Assembly: GCF_000023825.1 (NCBI RefSeq)
Contig: NC_013061.1
Coordinates: 930,001-994,000, forward strand
DNA from: Pedobacter heparinus DSM 2366
GTDB lineage: Bacteria; Bacteroidota; Bacteroidia; Sphingobacteriales; Sphingobacteriaceae
Length of the DNA stretch: 64,000 bases
Direction: 5' to 3'
Position 1 is the first letter of the stretch, and every line of letters starts with the position of its first letter. Below are positions 27,311-35,345 of this stretch, in pieces. A program made the translations under genes and the position numbers. The notes under the pieces were generated by a model. The model saw only the letters and a list, made by a program, of their open reading frames with translations, searched no databases and was not told where the DNA came from.

Positions 27311-28837
27311 TTAGTGTTTAAAATGTCTTACACCTGTAGTAACCATGGCAATTCCTTTTTCATTGGCCATATTTACAGAATCGGCATCTTTAATAGAACC
27401 ACCCGGCTGTAAAATGGCAGTAATCCCTGCTTCGGAAGCAATTTCTACACAATCAGGGAAAGGAAAAAAGGCATCCGAGGCCATAACTGAACCTTTCAGG
27501 TCAAAGCCAAAGGCATCGGCCTTAACAATAGCCTGCTTTAAAGCATCAACTCTTGAAGTCTGGCCTACACCGCTGGCCAGTAACTGATTGTTTTTAACAA
27601 ATACAATGGTATTTGATTTGGTATGTTTTACAATTTTATTAGCAAAATAAAGGTCTTTTAATTCCTGTGTGGTCGGCGCCTTATCAGTTACCGGGCTCAT
27701 TTGTTCAGGGCCTTCAATAATCAGGTCTTTATCCTGCTCAATCACGCCGTTCAATAAAGTCTTGAACTGTTTTTTGCTCAGTTCAACATCATTACGCTGC
27801 AAGATCACCCTGTTCTTTTTAGCGCGGAACAGCTCAATTGCTTCAGGTTGGTAAGATGGGGCGATCAATACTTCGAAAAATAATTTATTGATCTCGGTAG
27901 CCGTAGCCAGGTCAATTTCCCTGTTGGCGATCAGCACACCGCCAAATGCCGATACCGGATCGCAGGCCAAAGCCACATTCCATGCATCCAGCAGGTTTGG
28001 TTTTGAAGCCACACCGCAGGCATTGGTATGTTTTAAGATGGCAAAGGTAGGCTCCTCAAACTCATCAATTAAGGCAACGGCTGCATCTACATCAACCAGG
28101 TTGTTGTACGAAAGCTCTTTACCATTCAGTTTGGTAAACATGGCTTCCAGATCACCATAAAACACGCCTTGCTGGTGCGGATTTTCGCCGTATCTTAACG
28201 TCTGTGCCTGTGCAATGCTGTGTTTAAATACTGTAAGTGGTTCTTCTGTATTAAAATAATTAAAGATGGCCGTGTCGTAGTTAGAAGAGGTATGGAATGC
28301 TTTTTTAGCAAAAGCCTTACGCTGGGCTAAAGTCGTTTCACCATTTTGTGCTTCCAGCTGTTGTTGTAAAGTGGAATAATCATCTTTAGAAGCCAGGATC
28401 ACCACATCATTAAAGTTCTTGGCTGCAGCCCTGATCAATGAAATGCCGCCTATATCTATTTTTTCGATGATCTCTGATTCAGAACCACCAGCTTTAACAG
28501 TTTCTTCAAATGGATAAAGATCTACAATAACCAGATCAATTTCAGGTATTTCATATTGGGCAATCTGCTCCTGGTCCGATCCGAGTGCCCTGCGGTTTAA
28601 AATGCCACCAAAAACTTTAGGGTGCAAAGTTTTCACACGTCCTCCTAAAATAGAAGGGTAGCCGGTAAGGTCTTCAACAGCAGTAACAGGTATATCGAGG
28701 TCTTTAATAAACTGTTCTGTACCTCCGGTAGAGAATAGCTGTACACCCTGGCTGGCAAGTAAACGAACCAGAGGTTCTAAACCATCTTTATAATAAACTG
28801 AAATTAAAGCGTTTTTGATCTTTTTAGATTGACTCAT
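27311..28837 (-). CDS. purH: Bifunctional AICAR transformylase/IMP cyclohydrolase
   Basis: A 508-residue enzyme for the last two steps of IMP synthesis. The N-terminal MGS-like IMP cyclohydrolase domain (about 1-190) contains LFSTGGTEQFIKD and GRVKTLHPKVFGGIL; the transformylase domain follows with LRYGENPHQQG, LKHTNACGVASKPN and, near the end, ASDAFFPFPDCVE and ITAILQPGGSIKD, all typical. It lies 39 bases after purN, and the two are probably co-transcribed from a promoter before purN. Confidence 0.98.
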   Translation of the reverse strand: MSQSKKIKNALISVYYKDGLEPLVRLLASQGVQLFSTGGTEQFIKDLDIPVTAVEDLTGYPSILGGRVKTLHPKVFGGILNRRALGSDQEQIAQYEIPEIDLVIVDLYPFEETVKAGGSESEIIEKIDIGGISLIRAAAKNFNDVVILASKDDYSTLQQQLEAQNGETTLAQRKAFAKKAFHTSSNYDTAIFNYFNTEEPLTVFKHSIAQAQTLRYGENPHQQGVFYGDLEAMFTKLNGKELSYNNLVDVDAAVALIDEFEEPTFAILKHTNACGVASKPNLLDAWNVALACDPVSAFGGVLIANREIDLATATEINKLFFEVLIAPSYQPEAIELFRAKKNRVILQRNDVELSKKQFKTLLNGVIEQDKDLIIEGPEQMSPVTDKAPTTQELKDLYFANKIVKHTKSNTIVFVKNNQLLASGVGQTSRVDALKQAIVKADAFGFDLKGSVMASDAFFPFPDCVEIASEAGITAILQPGGSIKDADSVNMANEKGIAMVTTGVRHFKH

Positions 28838-28876
28838 TGGTGAAAAATTTTGAGCCGCAAAATTAAGATTTATTTT

Positions 28877-29455
28877 TTACTTTTTTATCTTCCTGACAAT
28901 TGAGTCAATTATACGCGGATAATGCTGATGTTCAAGTTGCTGTCCTTTAAATTTGACCATCTCCAGATTGTCGTCTTTTTCAATTTTATAACGTGCCTGG
29001 TAAATGTATTCACCTTCATCATAATTTTCATCCACATAGTGTATGGTAATGCCCCCTTCGGATTCTCCGGCTGCCATCACGGCATGGTGTACATGGTCGC
29101 CATACATGCCCTTACCACCATATTTGGGCAACAATGCGGGATGAATGTTGATGATGCGGCCCGGATATTCTGCAATCAGGTTTTTAGGAATCAGCCATAG
29201 AAAACCGGCCAGTACAATCAGGTCTATTTCTAAGTTTTTAAGCATATCAATCACGCTGTCTGTTTGATAAAATTCCTTTTTATCAAAAATATGTGAAGGG
29301 ATCTCAAAGTTATCTGCGCGCTGTAATACATAGGCATCGGGGTTGTTGGTCAGCACAAGTGCAATTTCCACATCAGGACTTTTTTTATAAAGTTCCATAA
29401 GTTTTTGAGCATTTGATCCTGATCCTGAGGCAAATATGGCGATGCGCTTTTTCAT
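28877..29455 (-). CDS. purN: Phosphoribosylglycinamide formyltransferase
   Basis: A 192-residue folate-dependent GAR transformylase, step three of purine synthesis. Signatures are IAIFASGSGSNAQKLM (phosphate binding), LAGFLWLIP, and IINIHPALLPKYGGKGMYG with the catalytic Asn/His pair, followed by GGITIHYVDENYDEG carrying the catalytic Asp. It precedes purH in the same direction, which fits a purine operon. Confidence 0.97.
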   Translation of the reverse strand: MKKRIAIFASGSGSNAQKLMELYKKSPDVEIALVLTNNPDAYVLQRADNFEIPSHIFDKKEFYQTDSVIDMLKNLEIDLIVLAGFLWLIPKNLIAEYPGRIINIHPALLPKYGGKGMYGDHVHHAVMAAGESEGGITIHYVDENYDEGEYIYQARYKIEKDDNLEMVKFKGQQLEHQHYPRIIDSIVRKIKK

Positions 29456-29507
29456 ATAGAGATGGTTTTTAGGCTATATAGCAATAATAGGCCCATTTAT
29501 TGGTGTC

Positions 29508-29515
29508 CAAAGATA
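29508..29515 (-). promoter_or_regulatory. -7 box (TATCTTTG) before purN-purH
   Basis: On the minus strand, TATCTTTG matches the Bacteroidota -7 consensus and lies about 52 bases before the purN start codon. The -33 element is only approximate (ATTTCAAA). Confidence 0.5.
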
Positions 29516-29709
29516 AAAATTTATCACAATTTGAAATAGTTTTCGGGCTGATTAGGAATTTCCGAAGGTTTGTTGGGCTTTTAAGGGTTAAAAGTACCTT
29601 TTATCCCCACAGTATCCCGGCCTTCCATTACCTTAACTGAAAATGGAAAAAACAATCAAATACAAATAAAAGATGGTGGAACACCAGCATTATTGTTAAA
29701 TTCACAATT

Positions 29710-30447
29710 ATGAAAAAACTAGGTATAACCATTATATTGTGCATCATTTGTGGGACTTGTTTTGCGCAGAAAAAGATACACATCCTGATCATTACCGGGG
29801 GACATGGATTTAAGCAGGTACCGTTTTACCAGATGTTTGATTCATTAGGTAGTCATATTAGTTACGATAAACTGGAACAACCGGCAGCCAATGCACTGAT
29901 CGCCTCAGCAGCTGTCGACAAATATGATGCACTTGTTTTTTATGATATGTACAATTCTATTACTGCATCACAAAAACAGGCTTATCAGCAATTGTTAAAG
30001 AAAGGAAAGGCAATGCTATTTCTGCACCATTCTTTGGTATCTTACCAGGATTGGGATGAATTTCAAAAGATCATTGGGGGTAAATATTATGAGCAGGCAA
30101 CACTTGTAAATGGTGATACCATAAAATCGAGCTACCAGCACGATGTCATTATCCCGGTGAAAATAGAAAGCCCTAAGCACCCTGTTACCAGAGGGCTTAA
30201 AGATTTCGAAATCTACGATGAAGTATATGGGCATTTTGGTACGCAGCCAAATATCAGGCCATTGCTTAGTACCACTCATCCGGGGAGTTCCCGTTACATC
30301 GCATGGATCAATACTTATGGTCGCACTGATGTCCTGTTTATCCAATTGGGACATGGACCGGAAGCCTTCAAGAATCCCAATTACAGGAAATTGTTAAAGC
30401 AGGGTATTGAATGGTCGGTATTGCGGCATAAAAAAAATATGGATTAA
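29710..30447 (+). CDS. Secreted ThuA-like domain protein
   Basis: A 245-residue exported protein with a signal peptide ending CFAQ (about 20). The rest is a ThuA-like (class I glutamine amidotransferase-like) fold: IHILIITGGHGFK at the first strand, DALVFYDMYNSIT, GKAMLFLHHSL and the C-terminal VLFIQLGHGPEAFKNPNYR are the usual landmarks. Members often sit with carbohydrate enzymes and some bind or modify sugars; the catalytic role is unsettled. It is upstream of the decayed stretch and of the convergent GH95 gene. Confidence 0.88.
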   Translation: MKKLGITIILCIICGTCFAQKKIHILIITGGHGFKQVPFYQMFDSLGSHISYDKLEQPAANALIASAAVDKYDALVFYDMYNSITASQKQAYQQLLKKGKAMLFLHHSLVSYQDWDEFQKIIGGKYYEQATLVNGDTIKSSYQHDVIIPVKIESPKHPVTRGLKDFEIYDEVYGHFGTQPNIRPLLSTTHPGSSRYIAWINTYGRTDVLFIQLGHGPEAFKNPNYRKLLKQGIEWSVLRHKKNMD

Positions 30448-30931
30448 ACAGTAGGCTGGTTGAAATGCCCACTGCAAATACAAAAAAGGAAATTTTTTGT
30501 ATAGGGTTTGTTACAGTTGCTGTTTTTCGGCCCAATTTGTTATTTTTATAGGTAATCAATTCTTTAAGCGTATGGAAGATCTAAAAGAAAAAAAGAAAAT
30601 TCCGGCTTTTCTTAGCAGGATCAGGGCAGAATGGCCGGGAAAGATGAACGTTTTGAGTTTAAGACCGCTACAGTGATCTATGTGTATCTGAAAGAAGGGA
30701 TCTCGAGCCTGGATTTTTCAGAATCCCTTTCTATGAAAATGGACCGATTGGTTGATTTTAGTATCCCGTTGATTCTTTATCATGTAGAAAGTGATGGATT
30801 TAGGTTAAGGTCTCAGCCGGTAAACTGGTATTCTAGTCTGGAGGTTAGAAGGTAGGTATTCCTTTAAACGATACTATTCATTGCTGGCAGCATTTTGTAA
30901 ATGCCGGGGGGAACGTTGTAAGTGCAACTGT
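30448..30931. other. Gene-poor stretch with two short overlapping frames
   Basis: About 480 bases between the ThuA gene and the true end of the GH95 gene. It has no recognisable gene, no good hairpin, and two short plus-strand frames (30572-30676 and 30631-30855) overlapping in different registers, described separately. Base composition is like the surroundings. Confidence 0.6.
30572..30855 (+). pseudogene. Possible broken small gene (two frames)
   Basis: A 34-codon frame (MEDLKEKKKIPAFLSRIRAE...) ends at a TGA, while a 74-codon frame starting inside it at 30631 continues with TATVIYVYLKEGISSLDFSE and ends in EVRR. Read with one frame change they would form a protein of about 95 residues. 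I recognise no domain. It may be a frameshifted gene, a small genuine gene starting at 30631, or chance. Weak support. Confidence 0.3.
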
Positions 30932-31033
30932 TTATTTAGGAGCAATGGTGCTTGTTTGAATTGTTAAACTGCCTCCAGGTTTAAGCTGAATTTCTTTTTT
31001 TACTCCGTTATAGACCAATTGTGTCTTTCCTCC
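30932..31033 (-). other. Displaced C-terminal end of the GH95 gene (frame -1)
   Basis: In the frame one base back from the annotated GH95 frame, the sequence directly after the A7 tract encodes 33 residues (GGKTQLVYNGVKKEIQLKPG then GSLTIQTSTIAPK) and a TAA. KKEIQLKPGGSLTI is the kind of beta-strand ending seen in GH95 proteins. In the existing frame the gene instead gains 12 unrelated residues and stops at 31000. The original gene therefore very probably spanned 30932-33360. Confidence 0.8.
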
Positions 31034-33360
31034 TTTTTTTGAGTGATGGTATATTTTTTTACTGACTTGTTTTGCCACTCCATCTCGATCTCAAAACCTC
31101 CGCGGGCACAGATGCCCTTAATTTTTCCGGTATCCCAGGCATCAGGAAGTGCAGGAAGCAGTCTGATCTGGTTTTCGTTTGATTGCACCAGCATCTCGGC
31201 TACAGCAGCTGCCCCACCAAAATTTCCATCTATCTGGAAGGGGGGATGTGCATCCAGCAGGTTAGGATAAGTGCCTCCTCCTGTCTTTTTATCAGGGCCC
31301 TTATATTGATCAGGATCTACATAGCTCAATAAAGTACGGTACATCTGGTAGGCATGATTTCCATCAAGTAACCGCGCCCAAAGATTGATCCGCCATCCTT
31401 TAGACCAACCTGTTGTTTCGTCTCCTTTAATTTGCAGTGTTTTTTTACAGGCATTTGCCAGCTCAGGGGTTAACCCGGGCGTGATATGGTGTCCGGGAAA
31501 CAGACCAAATAAATGAGACTGATGCCTATGTTTTGGATCGGCATCGTCCCAGTCGTAATACCACTCCTGTAAATTGCCGTTTTTCCCGACCTGATAGGGC
31601 TGAAGTTGCCTGAGTGCAGATTCAACTTCCTTTCTGAAAGTGATATCTGTACCTAAAATTTGCGATGCCCTGATGGTTTGCAGGAAACATTCTCTGATCA
31701 TCGCAAGGTCGGCAGTTCCACCATACAATGTTGAACCTTTAGAACCATCTGCTGTAATAAAGCTCGCTTCCGGTGAGGTTGAGGGTGAGGTGATCAGGTT
31801 TCCTTTTTTGTCTTTTACCAACCAGTTCAGGCAAAACCGGGCAGCACCTTTCATCAGGGGGTATGCCTTTTGTTTTAAAAAATTCTTGTCAAGCGTAAAT
31901 ATATAATGCTCCCATAAATGTGTGCTAAGCCAGGTACCGCCCATATTCCAGTTTGCCCAGACCGGATCGCCCTGGCCAAAGCCCCCAACCGGATTGCTCA
32001 TTGCCCATATATCACTATTGTGGCAAAGTGCCCAGCCCTCAACACCGTAGAATGTTTTTGCCGTTACCTTACCGGTATGGGCCACATGCCCTATAAATTT
32101 CATCAATGGTTCATGAAGTTCAGAAAGGTTGGTGTTTTCTGCCAGCCAGTAGTTTTCCTGCAGGTTGATGTTGGTGGTGTAGTTGCTGCTCCAGGGTGGC
32201 CTGATGTAAGGGTTCCAGATGCCCTGCAAGTTAGCGGGTACACCGGCTGTTCTGGAGCTGGATATAAGCAGGTAGCGGCCAAACTGAAAATAAAGGATCT
32301 CAAGGTTTTTGTCTTCTTTTCCTTCTGCATATCGTTTCAGCCGTTCATCAGTGGGTAGTTCAGGAGCATTTGTTTTTCCCAGATTGAAGCTAACCCGGTT
32401 AAAATAATTTTGATAATCGTTGATGTGGGCATGCTTTACGGACTCATAGTTGACTGGGACAACCTTTTTTAAACAGCTGTCGGCCAGTAAGGCATCACTT
32501 TTGCCTTCAGTGGCAGGATTTTTATCAAATCCATTAAAACTAGTTTCAATAGCGATGTATAGGATTGCTTCAGTACCATTTTTTAACCCTATAGATCCAT
32601 GCTGTATAATGACTTGTCCATCTGTATTTTTAATACGGAAAAGACTGCTGAAACGGGTGCCGCGGTTTTCGTCAAACTTTACTGAATTTGCGATGTTGCC
32701 CCTATATACAGGTTCTGCATGATAGGGGGCATAACCTTTAACCCTCAGCGTGTTTCCCTGGTTTGTTATTTCAAATTTTAAAAGGCTTTCAAAATCGACA
32801 TTGAAGCTCAAGGCCCCCTTCTTACTACTGGTAAGTTTTATCATCATTACCCTGGCTGGTTTTGAAATAAAGTATTCTCTTGTAAAAGTGACTCCCGATA
32901 CATTATATGTTATTTTTGAAAGGGATTTACTGATATCCAGTTCTCGGCGGTACATGGATGCAGAGTCGGTATGGTTAAATTTAATGTGCATAGTACCTAA
33001 AGGTGCATAGGACTGGGAGAAAGCGCCCTGTACTTTCCTGTTCAGTTCGTTTGCAAGTTTGTAATTTTCGTTTTTAAGTGCCTCTCTTATTGACGGAATT
33101 TGCTTATAAGCCTCAGGGTTCATATATGGATTTACGGGTTCTCCAGACCAAAGGGTTGCATCGTTCAAAAAGATCTTATCAGATTTTATACCTCCAAATA
33201 CTGCCGCACCAAGCTTGCCATTGCCAAGCACCATAGTTTCTTCAAAAAATTGAGCAGGTTTGTTGTACCAGAGGAGGTGATCAGATTGTGCGGAAGCTGG
33301 ATTTTCTATTCCAACAAATAAGGTAATTGCTGTAATTATCAGGTGAATCCGATTAATCAT
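31000..33360 (-). CDS. Glycoside hydrolase family 95 (alpha-L-fucosidase/galactosidase type), 3' frameshift
   Basis: A 786-residue exported enzyme, signal peptide ending ASAQ (about 25). The N-terminal beta domain has LWYNKPAQFFEETMVLGNGKLGA, of which the first part is the GH95 start; the catalytic alpha6/alpha6 barrel has TTNINLQENYW (about 390-400, the conserved Asn pair) and GWSKGWRINLWARLLDGNHA, then LLDAHPPFQIDGNFGG with the conserved Asp. Family members cleave terminal alpha-1,2-L-fucose or L-galactose; substrate here is not readable. Only the last 12 residues are abnormal: a shift at the A7 tract (31034-31040) removes the native C-terminal strand. The catalytic region is intact, so the enzyme may still work. 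Confidence 0.9.
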   Translation of the reverse strand: MINRIHLIITAITLFVGIENPASAQSDHLLWYNKPAQFFEETMVLGNGKLGAAVFGGIKSDKIFLNDATLWSGEPVNPYMNPEAYKQIPSIREALKNENYKLANELNRKVQGAFSQSYAPLGTMHIKFNHTDSASMYRRELDISKSLSKITYNVSGVTFTREYFISKPARVMMIKLTSSKKGALSFNVDFESLLKFEITNQGNTLRVKGYAPYHAEPVYRGNIANSVKFDENRGTRFSSLFRIKNTDGQVIIQHGSIGLKNGTEAILYIAIETSFNGFDKNPATEGKSDALLADSCLKKVVPVNYESVKHAHINDYQNYFNRVSFNLGKTNAPELPTDERLKRYAEGKEDKNLEILYFQFGRYLLISSSRTAGVPANLQGIWNPYIRPPWSSNYTTNINLQENYWLAENTNLSELHEPLMKFIGHVAHTGKVTAKTFYGVEGWALCHNSDIWAMSNPVGGFGQGDPVWANWNMGGTWLSTHLWEHYIFTLDKNFLKQKAYPLMKGAARFCLNWLVKDKKGNLITSPSTSPEASFITADGSKGSTLYGGTADLAMIRECFLQTIRASQILGTDITFRKEVESALRQLQPYQVGKNGNLQEWYYDWDDADPKHRHQSHLFGLFPGHHITPGLTPELANACKKTLQIKGDETTGWSKGWRINLWARLLDGNHAYQMYRTLLSYVDPDQYKGPDKKTGGGTYPNLLDAHPPFQIDGNFGGAAAVAEMLVQSNENQIRLLPALPDAWDTGKIKGICARGGFEIEMEWQNKSVKKYTITQKKEERHNWSITE

Positions 33361-33616
33361 CTTCTATAATTTAAGGTATTTTATTGGTCCTATGATCGAA
33401 ATGGTATAAACCGCTGTTAAAATACCCATTATTACTATAGAACCCAATGCAAAACTGGTACTCATTTCATTTTTAGGTTTGCCGGGGTAAAATCAGGGTG
33501 TTTAAATTAGAATGCTTTTGGAAAATATTGCTGATGTTTTGTAAAAATTATAAGATCAAAGAACATTTTACTGTAAAATAAAGTTACTTTGTTTTATACC
33601 CATAAATATATTGATC

Positions 33617-34357
33617 ATGGAAACAAACACGCGTAGAAATTTTATTAAAAATACATTAACTGCTTCTTTGGCTGTTGCCATAGGGACACCTGTTCTGTTA
33701 GAAGGGGGCACTGCTGCGGCTGCGGGCCTTGCTGCTGAAGAAAAATATACAGGTGCTGCATTGAAGTTTACGCAGCTTCCTTTAAAATATGCATACAATG
33801 CTTTAGAGCCTAATATTGATGCGTTAACTATGGAAATTCATTATACCAAGCACCATACGGCTTATATTAAGAATGTAAACGATGCCATTGCAGCTGAAAA
33901 TATACCTTATGCAACAGAAAAAGAATTTTTTGACAATGCTTCCAAACTTTCGGCCAAGGCACGTAACAATGGTGGTGGTGCCTGGAACCATAATTTCTTT
34001 TTTGAAACATTAAAATCAGGCCCTTCGGCCGGCCCGCAGGGAAAACTGAAAGCTGCTATAGATAAAACCTTTGGTTCTTATGATAAATTTAAAGAACAGT
34101 TTTCGGCAGCTGCAGCTTCGCGTTTTGGCTCTGGGTGGGCCTGGCTGGTAAATGATAAAGGAACTTTAAAAATTACTTCCACAGCCAATCAGGACAATCC
34201 TTTATTTGACAATGCAGAGGTAAAAGGTACACCTTTGCTGGGACTTGATGTTTGGGAACATGCTTACTATTTAAAATATCAGAATAAACGTCCGGATTAT
34301 ATTTCTAACTGGTGGAATGTAGTAGATTGGGATGTAGTAGCAAAAAGGTTAAAATAA
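33617..34357 (+). CDS. sod: Fe/Mn superoxide dismutase with Tat signal
   Basis: A 246-residue enzyme that converts superoxide to peroxide and oxygen. The catalytic part begins near residue 50 (FTQLPLKYAYNALEPNIDALTMEIHYTKHH, first part only) and has metal ligands in EIHYTKHH, GGAWNHNFFF, and DVWEHAYYLKYQ. Before it lies a ~45-residue leader with TRRNFIKNTL, a twin-arginine (Tat) motif, then an Ala-rich hydrophobic stretch, so the folded enzyme should be exported to the periplasm. The ATG at 33617 is preferred to the TTG at 33611. A terminator follows at 34381. Confidence 0.93.
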   Translation: METNTRRNFIKNTLTASLAVAIGTPVLLEGGTAAAAGLAAEEKYTGAALKFTQLPLKYAYNALEPNIDALTMEIHYTKHHTAYIKNVNDAIAAENIPYATEKEFFDNASKLSAKARNNGGGAWNHNFFFETLKSGPSAGPQGKLKAAIDKTFGSYDKFKEQFSAAAASRFGSGWAWLVNDKGTLKITSTANQDNPLFDNAEVKGTPLLGLDVWEHAYYLKYQNKRPDYISNWWNVVDWDVVAKRLK

Positions 34358-34380
34358 CATAAGCTAATTTAGCTTCAAAC

Positions 34381-34420
34381 AAAAGGGCTGGGCATTTTTA
34401 TGTCTGGCCCTTTTGTTTTT
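34381..34420 (+). terminator. Terminator after superoxide dismutase
   Basis: AAAAGGGC (34381-34388) pairs with GCCCTTTT (34407-34414), an 18-base loop between them, then further T residues. Confidence 0.7.
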
Positions 34421-34592
34421 ACCCTAAGAAAGCCTTGGTTTTTGTCGGTTATGTTTCGGGTTTGTCGAGAAGTTTCGGGAGTTTGTCGTGAGGTTTAGAT
34501 AGCTGGTATAATGCGACAGAAGAGGCTGAAACGTTTTGCTGTTGATGTGGTCTTAATTACAAACAATTAGGAAAAACCTTAAAACATAAATT

Positions 34593-35180
34593 ATGAAAAC
34601 CCTTACAAAAACATTATTCGCAACAGTATTCGCAGCAATACTTTTAACCTCTTCATCTATAGCAACCTTAGCTGCAGGTAAAATAGAGCTTGTAAAACCT
34701 GCCAAAGGATTTAAAAAAATATGGGTGAGCGGAAACGTTAAAATCATATTGACACAAAGTGAAAAAGAAGGCGTATTTGTAGGTGAGGACTTTAACGCTG
34801 AAAAAACATCAGTGTTGAGTAAGGGAGAAACATTATATGTCAATTCTTTCGAGCGTCAGCAGGTGATCATCAGGGTTGCTATGAAAGATCTGCTTAGGAT
34901 ACAGGCGGCGGGAATGGCAGTAGTGGTTACAGATAACAATTTTAATTTAAAATGTTTGCAGGTGATATTAAGCCAGAGTGCTGTTGCAAAAGTAAATGCT
35001 GTAACAGGGAGTTTGTACACCAATATAAGTGACGATGCCAAATTAAGAATGAGTGGCACGACAGATCAGCATACTTTAATTGCCAGTAACCCGAAAAATG
35101 TGAGGTTTGATAATTTTGTATGTCTGGGTGTAAATCAGCAAGATACACTGCTGGCACTGGCAGTTAAAAGTAGATTGTAA
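34593..35180 (+). CDS. Secreted GIN-domain (DUF2807) protein
   Basis: A 195-residue exported protein with a signal peptide (to about 28, ATLAAG). The rest resembles the head GIN domain (DUF2807, a putative adhesin-type beta-helix): FKKIWVSGNVKIILTQSE, VIIRVAMKDLLRIQAAGMA, and repeated strands ending in AKLRMSGTT. It is shorter than many members and lacks the usual lipoprotein cysteine. Function is unknown; members are common in Bacteroidota envelopes. It stands alone with a strong terminator. Confidence 0.75.
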   Translation: MKTLTKTLFATVFAAILLTSSSIATLAAGKIELVKPAKGFKKIWVSGNVKIILTQSEKEGVFVGEDFNAEKTSVLSKGETLYVNSFERQQVIIRVAMKDLLRIQAAGMAVVVTDNNFNLKCLQVILSQSAVAKVNAVTGSLYTNISDDAKLRMSGTTDQHTLIASNPKNVRFDNFVCLGVNQQDTLLALAVKSRL

Positions 35181-35214
35181 TTAGATAAGATGAGTGGATA
35201 GAGCGGGTAAGTAT

Positions 35215-35246
35215 AAAGCGGCAGGTGAAAATCTGCCGCTTTTTTA
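35215..35246 (+). terminator. Terminator after the GIN-domain gene
   Basis: AAAGCGGCAG (35215-35224) pairs with CTGCCGCTTT (35233-35242) around an eight-base loop, followed by a T run. Confidence 0.9.
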
Positions 35247-35345
35247 TTTTATTGCCATGAATTAATTTTATCTGGATTAATTTTAAATAGTGTTGTTTAG
35301 AATTGTTTTAAATAGTAGGTTTGTGCCAATCAAACAATATTCACC

